DNA of 37,157 nucleotides from contig JAAYQI010000180.1 of the NCBI GenBank assembly GCA_012519385.1, forward strand, positions 1 through 37,157, read 5' to 3'. The notes beneath the pieces are model-generated. The model was not told where the DNA came from. It did no database searches and worked only from the letters and a program-made list of their open reading frames with translations. This document shows positions 29,698 through 37,157 of this stretch, one piece after another; position 1 is the first letter of the stretch, and every line of letters starts with the position of its first letter. This stretch comes from Candidatus Epulonipiscium sp. (GTDB lineage Bacteria; Bacillota; Clostridia; Lachnospirales; Anaerotignaceae). A program made the position numbers and the translations under genes.

Positions 29698-29751
29698 AAC
29701 CTCCATACAATAAAATTTAGCTACATTTGTAAATTTTACTGTATGGAGGTT
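29698..29751 (-). terminator. Long hairpin (12+8 bp arms) with U-run on the minus strand, containing the immA-like SD
   Basis: AACCTCCATACA-a-TAAAATTT-12nt-AAATTTTA-c-TGTATGGAGGTT; on the minus strand GGAGGTTTTTTTATG follows the 3' arm. Confidence 0.8.
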
Positions 29752-29838
29752 AGGCATATCATTATGAAATGACTGGAAAATAATATGATTTTAGATTATA
29801 TAATAAAAAAGTGTAATATATTGTATAATTACAATTTA

Positions 29839-30414
29839 TTATTTTAAAAGACTAGGTAATATGTATAAATCCTTTACATAATCTCCAAATGAAGTTGCAG
29901 AAATAGTTCCATCAGCAACCTTATCAATTAAATCTTTATCCATTGTAAAACTTATTACCTTAGATTCTTCACCGTTTGTCATATCAGCAACAGCCCAATA
30001 CTGTATTTCATTATAAGCGTCACCACCACCAGTTCGCACATAATCCTCCATGTTTAAATAATTTTGTTTGATGGTTAAGTTATTTGTTCCAGATGGGCTT
30101 ATCTTTGCTTTGATAACAACTGTTCCTGTATCAGGGTTTGAATATAAAGATACTAATTCTCCATGTTTTAATTCCCAAGAATCTGTGGTGTTTTCTTCTT
30201 CAGTATCATCCGTAGTATTATTATCTTCATCTTTTGAGGTTTCTGAAGAAGTAATATCTGAATCTGTGCTTATTTCTTCTGTTTTTGATGTAGCTTTACT
30301 AGAGTCTTTTTTTGAATCGGATTTAGGACTACAGAAGCTAAAAATGATAATAACCCATAATACTAGAACTAAAAATTGCAGTTTTTTCGGTGCTTGTTTT
30401 TCTTTTTTTGCCAT
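29839..30414 (-). CDS. Secreted/membrane-anchored hypothetical protein with Ser/Thr/Glu/Asp-rich linker
   Basis: N-terminal TM (LQFLVLVLWVIIIFSFCSPKS), low-complexity linker, C-terminal domain; SD GGAGG upstream. Confidence 0.75.
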   Translation of the reverse strand: MAKKEKQAPKKLQFLVLVLWVIIIFSFCSPKSDSKKDSSKATSKTEEISTDSDITSSETSKDEDNNTTDDTEEENTTDSWELKHGELVSLYSNPDTGTVVIKAKISPSGTNNLTIKQNYLNMEDYVRTGGGDAYNEIQYWAVADMTNGEESKVISFTMDKDLIDKVADGTISATSFGDYVKDLYILPSLLK

Positions 30415-30503
30415 AAAATATCCTCCAAAGTTATAGATTATTTATATTTTGATAATTATATCATAAAATCTGTGGTAATTCAAATTTTATGTCACAATTC
30501 AAT

Positions 30504-30548
30504 AAAAAAAGCAGCAAAGCAATTTATATTGTCAATGCTGCTTTTTTT
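30504..30548. terminator. Terminator after the XRE repressor gene
   Basis: AAAAAAAGCAGCA ... TGCTGCTTTTTTT. Confidence 0.75.
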
Positions 30549-31081
30549 TATATATCCATATCATCAGAATCATCTTTTAAGGCATCTTCTTTGGCAGCCT
30601 TGATTAGGGCATCCTTATCCACAGTAGTTTCTATTAAGCCGCCTCTGCCTGTTAATTTTAAAGTATATAAATTGCTTTGTGTATCTTCTTTCTGTTGGCT
30701 TGCATGAGATTGTTTCATAGCATAATTTTGTGCCACGTCTTTTAGATAATTTGACAATACTTTCATATCTTCCAAATCCATTTTTACCAGAGTCTCCAAA
30801 CAGGATTTTACAAAATCATCTATTTGATATTGTTCTGCTAGCTTATCAATGAGGGATTTCTCATCTTTCCGAAACATTTCCCCTGTGCCGTTACAAAGCC
30901 ATTCTTCATTTACATTAAACTTTTCGCAAATATCAATTATAGTACGTCTGGATAAATTTCTCTTTCCGTTTTCTATTAAAGAAACTGAATTTCTTTGAAG
31001 ATTTAATTTATTAGCAAATTCATTTTGACTTAAATCTAATGCTTCTCTTAATTCTTTAAGACGATTATTCACTTTTCGCAC
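30548..31081 (-). CDS. XRE/CI-like phage repressor
   Basis: RLKELREALDLSQNEFANKLNLQRNSVSLIENGKRNLSRRTIIDICEKFNVNEEWLCNGTGEMF. Confidence 0.92.
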   Translation of the reverse strand: MRKVNNRLKELREALDLSQNEFANKLNLQRNSVSLIENGKRNLSRRTIIDICEKFNVNEEWLCNGTGEMFRKDEKSLIDKLAEQYQIDDFVKSCLETLVKMDLEDMKVLSNYLKDVAQNYAMKQSHASQQKEDTQSNLYTLKLTGRGGLIETTVDKDALIKAAKEDALKDDSDDMDI

Positions 31082-31229
31082 CTCCTATATTCAATATAGA
31101 GTATAAATGATTACAAGTCAACAACGAAATTAAAAAATATTTAATATTTATGTTGATAAATCACCTTCGAAATGATATTGTTTTGATAACAAGTAATACA
31201 TAATGTTATTGCAAATAGGAGGGGATTCT

Positions 31230-31400
31230 ATGAAAGTAAATATGATAGAGCAAGGGAATCAATTCATTAATGAATTGCAGGAAAAAGAAAAAATTCTCCA
31301 TGAATGCATAGAGAATCAAAAGAAACTGCCGTTACAAGAGCAATTAAAGTTTTTATACATGGCAGAAGGTGTGGCGTTGGTGGTTAGCAGAGGGGCATAA
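31230..31400 (+). CDS. Small prophage protein
   Basis: ATG at 31230 after AGGAGGG; divergent from the repressor. Confidence 0.6.
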   Translation: MKVNMIEQGNQFINELQEKEKILHECIENQKKLPLQEQLKFLYMAEGVALVVSRGA

Positions 31401-31427
31401 ATGGATGTAGTAAAAAGGAGGGATAAC

Positions 31428-31634
31428 ATGAGCAAGAAGATGGAAAGTGTTATCAACACAAGTTTAGAGGTTTTGGAGATTTACGCAAGTAGGATTTTAG
31501 AGAAAGCAAAAGAGAATACAGAAGATTCTACTGATATGGAAAAGAATCTTCGTATTCTCAATGTAATTGGTTGCGATATGGAACGGTTACAACGATTGCA
31601 GCTTAAACAATTTTCAAGCTATTTTGAGGATTAG
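31428..31634 (+). CDS. Small prophage protein
   Basis: ATG at 31428 after AGGAGGG; MSKKMESVINTSLEVLEIYASRILEKAKENTEDS. Confidence 0.65.
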   Translation: MSKKMESVINTSLEVLEIYASRILEKAKENTEDSTDMEKNLRILNVIGCDMERLQRLQLKQFSSYFED

Positions 31635-31867
31635 CCTATACGCTTCCATTCGTAAATATCTGTAGGTACATGAAGTTGATACTCTGTATCAGTGCAGTGC
31701 TTATCCCACTCATAACATCCAGTGGAAAAGGTATATACATCATCAGCGGCGGCAATCGCTGATTGATAGCTGCCATAAAGCACTTCATTGATAACTATTG
31801 AGTACCTAGCATTTAAAGTTTTGACAATATAAATATTACCTATTGGACTTTGATAAATCCATTTAAT
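31631..31867 (-). CDS. Small protein with probable ATT start, missed by the ORF track
   Basis: ATT AAA TGG ATT TAT... gives (M)KWIYQSPIGNIYIVKTLNARYSIVINEVLYGSYQSAIAAADDVYTFSTGCYEWDKHCTDTEYQLHVPTDIYEWKRIG*, preceded by GGAGGG; ends convergent with the 31634 stop. Confidence 0.6.
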   Translation of the reverse strand: MKWIYQSPIGNIYIVKTLNARYSIVINEVLYGSYQSAIAAADDVYTFSTGCYEWDKHCTDTEYQLHVPTDIYEWKRIG

Positions 31868-32034
31868 AAAAATCCCTCCTTTCTGTCACAGCCTGTATTT
31901 ACCAGTATAGGAGTTCTTAAAATGAAATGCAATGTAACTAATTCGACAAATATACGGTGTGTTAGAAATAGGATGAACTGTAGAAATATGTACAACCAGT
32001 GCTTGAATATATATTTATTGGAGGTGAGGCCGTC

Positions 32035-32193
32035 ATGACAAAAGTATATACAGTAATTTGCCGTGAACCAGAAAACAAGAGCCCCCAAGAGGAACAACGT
32101 CTTTTGAGGGAGCTTGCAGCATTTGATTATCGTTTAAGAAAACGTCAAGCAGAAGAGTTGGAGGCACAAAAAAAGCAAAATGCGAAAAAATAA
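32035..32193 (+). CDS. Small prophage protein
   Basis: MTKVYTVICREPENKSPQEEQRLLRELAAFDYRLRKRQAEELEAQKKQNAKK after GGAGGTGAGG. Confidence 0.55.
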   Translation: MTKVYTVICREPENKSPQEEQRLLRELAAFDYRLRKRQAEELEAQKKQNAKK

Positions 32194-32568
32194 TCAAGCC
32201 CCATCTGGGGCCTTGTTGGTTGGACAAGCTATGGAGAAATAAAAAAGTCCTTCGGGAGGGCAATCCCAAAAGGACAGATAACAAAAACTACTTTCGTTAA
32301 TGATAGCATAACTGCTATTTTAAATCAATTAAAAAAGGAGGAGAACAGTATGGCACAAAACAAAATATATTTGACCTATCCTGCTTGGCAGGGGGAGCAG
32401 TAGCGGAACAAATATAACATAAATAACATACCATTTAGATTAGCACTTATGAAAAATGGGGAAATAAAAGAACCTTTTTGTATAGCATCGACAGAATGGT
32501 AGTTAAATATTAGGGTTGATTATTTGGTTGGTGCGAGTGATATTAGAAATCCTTACGAACAGGGGTGA

Positions 32569-32976
32569 CTTTATGAAAATAAAGAAGAAACATATATATG
32601 CTCTTCTGACGAAGAGCGAGAGCCAGAATTAAGTTCTATCGAAAAGAAAAAACTGCTCAATAAGTATTTTGAAAAGTTTTATAAGGCATACCCAAAGAAA
32701 CGTGCAAAAGATAAAGCGGAAAAGGCATTTATGAAATTAAAGCCAGATATTGATTTCTTGGAAAAGGTATTAGCAAGCCTTGAGGTACAAAAGAGAAGTG
32801 CAGACTGGCAAAAAGACGGAGGGCAGTATATTCCATATCCTGCAAGTTGGTTAAATGCAGGATGTTGGGATGATGAGGTAGTGGTAAGTGTATCACATCC
32901 CCCCAATACAGAACTTCCACCAGGGGTTTCATCCATGGAGGAATGGGAAAGGATAAAGGCGGAAAGGATGAGGTAA
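32569..32976 (+). pseudogene. C-terminal remnant of a phage replication (replisome organizer-like) protein
   Basis: Open frame (YENKEETYICSSDEEREPELSSIEKKKLLNKYFEKFYKAYPKKRAKDKAEKAFMKLKPD...YIPYPASWLNAGCWDD) begins right after a stop, with no initiator before 32731. Confidence 0.65.
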
Positions 32977-33936
32977 ATGTTTTATGAGTTGAAACAGTCA
33001 GATATCTTTGACTTTGCTAATACATTTCAGACACAAAAAAAGCAAAAAGGGGATGAGCTCTTTTTTGAGCGTTGCCCATACTGCAATGGTGGAAATCACG
33101 ATAAAAACACTTTTAGCATTAATCTGGTCAATGGCACTTTTAAATGCTTTCGTGCTTCCTGCGATAAACAGGGGCATTTTGTGGAGCTTGCCAGAGACTT
33201 TCAATTTCCTTTGGATTTTGGAGAGATAAAGGAATACCGCCAACTGCCTCAGAAGCCTATTATCACAAGGCCAAAAGCGATTGAATACTTAAAAAGCCGT
33301 GGCATCAGTGAGCAAATTGCAAAAAAGTATGGAATTACTACCCGTACCGATAACGATAATATTTTGGTATTCCCTTTCCATGATGAAAACAATATCCGTC
33401 AATTCATCAAATATCGACATATAAAGTACAACGGAAATGGCAACAAGGAATGGTGCGAAAAAGATACAAAGCCTATTCTTTTTGGTATGGCACAATGCGA
33501 AAATTTTGATACCCTTGTCATTACCGAAGGGCAAATAGATAGTTTAACGGTTGCGGAATGCGGTATCCCTAATGCCGTATCCGTACCTACAGGGGCGAAT
33601 GGATTTACCTGGTACCGCCATGTGAGAGAATGGATAGATAAGTTTCAAGAAGTGATTGTATTTGGAGACTGCGAAAAAGGGAAAATCACATTGGTGGAAG
33701 AACTGCAAAACAGACTAACGCAAAAAGTGAAAGTTGTGCAGATGCAGGACTACTTAGGTGAAAAGGATGCCAATGCAATACTGCAAAAGTACGGCAAGCA
33801 GGCTGTTATAAAAGCAGTGCAGAATGCAAAGATACCTGTGATAAAAAATATTAAGGAACTGGCAGAGGTAAAAGCTATAGATATTAATCTTTTGCCTAAA
33901 ATCAAAACCAACATCAAGGAAATTGACCGATTATAG
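32977..33936 (+). pseudogene. Phage primase (zinc-binding + TOPRIM) truncated before the helicase domain
   Basis: CPYCNGGNHDKNTFSINLVNGTFKCFRASCDKQGHF zinc finger, LVITEGQIDSLTVAECG TOPRIM, ends at INLLPKIKTNIKEIDRL*, where DnaB-like helicase domains usually begin (EIDRLxGG). Confidence 0.8.
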
Positions 33937-34396
33937 AGATTTGAATCAGCTAAACTGGCTATATAAAAAGCTGGCTTTACACGAAGTACAACGAGATGAA
34001 ATAATAAACGATATGAACCAATCCAATATATCTTTTGAGGATACTATGAAAAGTGTATCCTATGACAAACCCATAGTGCAAACAAGTGGCGTATGTGGCC
34101 TTGAGAAAATAATTGATTTTGAATATGAAAAATTGCAAAAGGAACTAGATAGTATCAATAAAAAAATTGCTGATACTAAAACTGATATACGGCTTTTGGA
34201 AGAAAAGACAGCTAAGTTAAGCCATTTTATTAAATTACTAAGTGAAGAAGCTCAAATGTTTTTGGAGTTGTACTACCATAAGAAAAAGAAATCATATGTT
34301 GCTATTGGGTTGGAACTTAATGTGTCTCATAGTACGGTAGGAAGATTAAAAAAGGAAATTTTGCAACAGGTAGAATTATTTTTAAGTTATAGTTGA
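33923..34396 (+). CDS. ArpU/sigma-like phage transcriptional regulator
   Basis: C-terminal HTH LSEEAQMFLELYYHKKKKSYVAIGLELNVSHSTVGRLKKEILQQVELFL; TTG start overlaps the truncated primase. Confidence 0.72.
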   Translation: MTDYRDLNQLNWLYKKLALHEVQRDEIINDMNQSNISFEDTMKSVSYDKPIVQTSGVCGLEKIIDFEYEKLQKELDSINKKIADTKTDIRLLEEKTAKLSHFIKLLSEEAQMFLELYYHKKKKSYVAIGLELNVSHSTVGRLKKEILQQVELFLSYS

Positions 34397-34763
34397 AAAA
34401 GGAAGTATGCATGAATATATTGTTTTTGATATCACTAAATAGTTATTTTTACCCTGAATAGGCCCTTTTTCGCATATTACTTGAATTCAGTCATTAATGG
34501 TGATAGGATAACTTTCATCAAGGTTAAGGATGTGCAATATCAATTATTAAGACGGGGGTAGAGATGTGTAATATCAATTACTAAGAGGGGGACTTAGTAA
34601 TTGAAAAGGATGATAGAATTAAAGTTTTTCGGTGCTTTGCGCTATCGCTTCTATGTTTGTATAAAATCTGTCTGCTAAAAATTTATTGAAACACTCAAAA
34701 ATATGGCAAATAGGTAGATAGGTTAATAATGAAAATAGGAGGATAAGTAATGTTTAAAATTAT

Positions 34764-35290
34764 ATGTATAAAAGATTTGTGGCATTAAGTTATGTTTTTT
34801 GTTATGACACTTGGAGCAAGTACAGGTGCATTTGCTTACACAGTACCCAATAATAATGTGGCTAGAGTTAAAATGAATGAAGAAGTTTTATATGTTGATG
34901 ATGGGGAAGGAAATTTAATGGAAGTAGTAATTATCGAATATAAAGATTCCTGATTATCCAGTAGGAGAAACAAGAAGCTATGAGGTTAAAGTAAGTAACC
35001 AAGCATTAGGTGCACCTTCGGCTGGTGCAGGAGCTTTGACCTTAGCCATGAAGAAAAAAGCTGTCAATGCAGCAGCTGAGGCAATAGCAAAAAAGTTTGG
35101 TTCAAAATTTATTCCAGGCTTAGGTGTTGCATCTACAATTTTGGGGCTTGTATCATGGGGGAATGGACAGTTTGGCAACAATGGATTTAAATTTTCTATC
35201 GGCTTAGAATATAGTAGCGTTTATATCCATAAAGAAGGTCATGATATGTACGGATGGGATATCACATCAGCAAGAGTAAGTACTTATTAA
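34764..35290 (+). pseudogene. Degraded small secreted protein
   Basis: Signal peptide split over frames (MYKRFVALS / FFVMTLGASTGAFAYTVPNNNVARVKMNEEVLYVDDGEGNLMEVVIIEYKDS), then a frameshift into PDYPVGETRSYEVKVSNQALG...SARVSTY. Confidence 0.65.
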
Positions 35291-35332
35291 CAGTAAAAAT
35301 TGTTTACAAGGAGGGAGATTAATATTATAAAG

Positions 35333-35764
35333 ATGAAATATGTAATGTATTTTGTTGGATTGGTAGCGTTATTCTCGATTTTAGGTAGTTTTATTACAAT
35401 GAAAACAAACAACAAAATCTATAACTATGAATCACAATTGATTTTGGAACAGTATAGTGAAAAAAACTTTGCTATGGCTTCTAGTACTTTAGACGAGAAT
35501 GACAGAAAAAGAGTTTCCTTCCTGTTTTTATGTGGTAGTGAAATGTTTGATACTATAGAAGTCTCTGATGATAAAAAATCTATCATTATATCTGTAGAAA
35601 AGGATCTTGGAGATATTAAAATTCTTGCAGCAAATAGTAAAGATGATAATATTATTTCCAAAGTGTTGAAAGAAGGAAAAAATGAAATATCGTTAAGTAA
35701 TGGACAGTACCAACTATACGTGGTAGGTAGGCAGTTTTGCGGCAATATACAAATAGAAAAATAA
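35333..35764 (+). CDS. Membrane-anchored hypothetical protein
   Basis: MKYVMYFVGLVALFSILGSFITMKTNN TM anchor; ATG at 35333 after AGGAGGG. Confidence 0.65.
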   Translation: MKYVMYFVGLVALFSILGSFITMKTNNKIYNYESQLILEQYSEKNFAMASSTLDENDRKRVSFLFLCGSEMFDTIEVSDDKKSIIISVEKDLGDIKILAANSKDDNIISKVLKEGKNEISLSNGQYQLYVVGRQFCGNIQIEK

Positions 35765-35865
35765 ACTCTGGTTAATAAATATGAAAGAAAGTTATATTTA
35801 TTATAGCTACCCAATGGCTATACGGAGAAAATCCTCTTATGCAGTGAATTACGGAGGGATGGAAG

Positions 35866-36417
35866 ATGATTAAACTAAAAGATGGTGGTTTATTATCTAT
35901 TCTCCCGCCTAACTTTGCTACAGACGTAGAGATACAATGCTTTTGCTATGCCATTGACCGTCAAATACAGAAATTAATAGCTGCGGCAGATAAAATATCC
36001 ATATTCTATACAAAGAAATGGGATGATAGGCTCTGCGATTATTTGGCAATGGAATTAAGGACACCTTTTTATTCAGAGGATATGGCATTAGAAACGAAAA
36101 GAGAATTGATTGGAAAGAGTCTCTTTTGGTATGCAAAGCTAGGGACGGCCGATGCAGTGAAAGAAATTATTGAAACAGTGCTAGGCTATGCGGAAATTGA
36201 AGAAGAAACAAGCGGGCCGTATACTTTTACGGTATGCACAACGGATGCCACCATTACAGGAGAAAAGGCAACGGAGTTTGCACGACAAATAGAAGGAATC
36301 AAAAACGTTCGCAGTGACTTTCTGGGAATACAAGTTTTATTGACAGAGAATATGAATGTTTACATAGGCTTTGCAGGACACAGTGGCAGCAGAGAAGAAT
36401 TAAGTATGGTGTATTAA
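35866..36417 (+). CDS. Phage tail protein I (baseplate) family
   Basis: LLSILPPNFATDVEIQCFCYAIDRQIQKL...DDRLCDYLAMELRTPFYSEDMALETKRELIGKSLFWYAKLGTADAVKEIIETVLGYAEIEE. Confidence 0.85.
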   Translation: MIKLKDGGLLSILPPNFATDVEIQCFCYAIDRQIQKLIAAADKISIFYTKKWDDRLCDYLAMELRTPFYSEDMALETKRELIGKSLFWYAKLGTADAVKEIIETVLGYAEIEEETSGPYTFTVCTTDATITGEKATEFARQIEGIKNVRSDFLGIQVLLTENMNVYIGFAGHSGSREELSMVY

Positions 36418-36435
36418 GGAAAGGAGGTATTTTCT

Positions 36436-37157
36436 TGGCAATCGGAAAAGTATATTTAACCAAAAGAGGATGAAATTTGATTGCAAAGGGTAGTGCTGGG
36501 GCAGAGATAGTTTTTACTAGGTTTGCTATTGGTGATGGCAATCTGACAGGACAGGCCATAGAAGATTTGAACGAACTAATTCATTATCGGAAAACAGTGG
36601 CCATTGGAAAAATAAAGCCTAAGGAAACAGGAATACTCAGCGTGTATGGAAATTTCAGTAATAGTGAGAGTGGTGGGTTTTATTATCGTGAGCTAGGACT
36701 ATTTGCAATAGATCCAGATTTGGGCGAGATTTTATATGCTTATGGTAATGCAGGAAATATGGCAGAATATATCCCGCTATTTCAAGAAGAGCTCTATGAG
36801 AAAACTATTATATTAAATGTATACCACGGAAATGCGGAACAAGTGACGGCAGTTATGGATGAAAGCCTTGTATTTGCTACGAAGGAGGATATCGAAGAAC
36901 TAGCATCCGAATTAGATTATAAAGCTGATAAGAATTTAGGGAATGTTTCCGCAGAAAGTTTTCGTGCGGCCTTTGCCAGTTCGGGTTTAGGTGGTGAGGT
37001 GGCAGATAAGACTACGCTAGATGCAGTGAGTACCAACGTAACCGATATCAAAGACAAGGTAGGCAGTACAGCCGATACAGGAGGTACAACAACGGCGGGC
37101 AGTATTTTTGCCAAGCTGAATGCAATTTTACATCAGTTTTTGAGCTACTGGACACCA
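36436..37157 (+). pseudogene. Phage tail-collar fibre protein, in-frame TGA near the 5' end; 3' end outside the window
   Basis: TTG GCA ATC GGA AAA GTA TAT TTA ACC AAA AGA GGA TGA AAT TTG ATT..., then open to the window end (AIGDGNLTGQAIEDLNELIHYRKTVAIGKIKPKETGILSVYGNFSNSESGGFYYRELGLFAIDPD...). Confidence 0.75.

Larger units (their letters stand above)
27093..37157. mobile_element. Left part of a degraded prophage/integrative element; right end beyond the window
   Basis: Serine recombinase at the junction with an interrupted host gene, XRE repressor, ImmA remnant, phage replication remnants, ArpU-like regulator, phage tail proteins. Confidence 0.88.

Noticed and set aside
31108-31192. Candidate repressor operators (TGATTACAAGTCAACA, TGTTGATAAATCA, TTTGATAACAAG) between divergent repressor and early genes
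   Set aside because: Half-sites resemble each other but spacing differs, so a consistent operator cannot be defined by eye.
35781-35873. 30-codon ORF MKESYIYYSYPMAIRRKSSYAVNYGGMEDD overlapping the start of the tail I gene
   Set aside because: Could be a remnant of an upstream baseplate gene or translational coupling leader, but too short to support.
29440-36475. Possible TGA recoding (TGA read as an amino acid) in the prophage, given in-frame TGAs in the immA-like and tail-fibre genes
   Set aside because: The ArpU-like gene ends at TGA, the immA-like gene also has a frameshift, and other element genes are truncated; ordinary pseudogenisation explains both.
1-37157. CRISPR arrays, tRNA and rRNA genes
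   Set aside because: No regularly spaced repeats and no recognisable tRNA or rRNA sequences noticed; not run through dedicated tools.

Overview
Firmicute (Clostridia-type, endospore-forming) chromosomal segment. Positions 1-27.1 kb are ordinary host genome: ligA (5' end outside the window), a LysR regulator, a copper-amine-oxidase-like N-domain protein, clpB behind a perfect CIRCE operator, a PAS/GGDEF cyclase, a minus-strand aromatic pathway block (DAHP synthase, prephenate dehydrogenase, EPSP synthase) plus an SGNH hydrolase, a LytTR regulator, the complete spoIIIAA-AH operon, a LysM/GH18 spore-type hydrolase, an SNF-type Na+ transporter, a structured intergenic/leader RNA candidate, putP, a monooxygenase-fold protein and a SpoIID-like/peptidoglycan-binding pair. 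At about 27.09 kb a polysaccharide deacetylase gene (PdaB-like) is cut off inside its conserved C-terminal motif region. It meets, convergently, an intact large serine recombinase at the left end of a prophage-like element that runs past the window end. The element is heavily decayed: ImmA/IrrE pseudogene, truncated primase with a likely deletion junction, degraded secreted protein, tail-fibre gene with an in-frame stop. The recombinase ORF nevertheless remains open, and a 53-bp dyad sits at the host/element junction. The most interesting hypothesis is a skin-like intervening element in a sporulation or cell-wall deacetylase gene, excisable by its own recombinase to rebuild the gene. The right junction lies outside the window, so this is unproven. 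All calls come from reading the sequence and the supplied ORF track; no database search was run.
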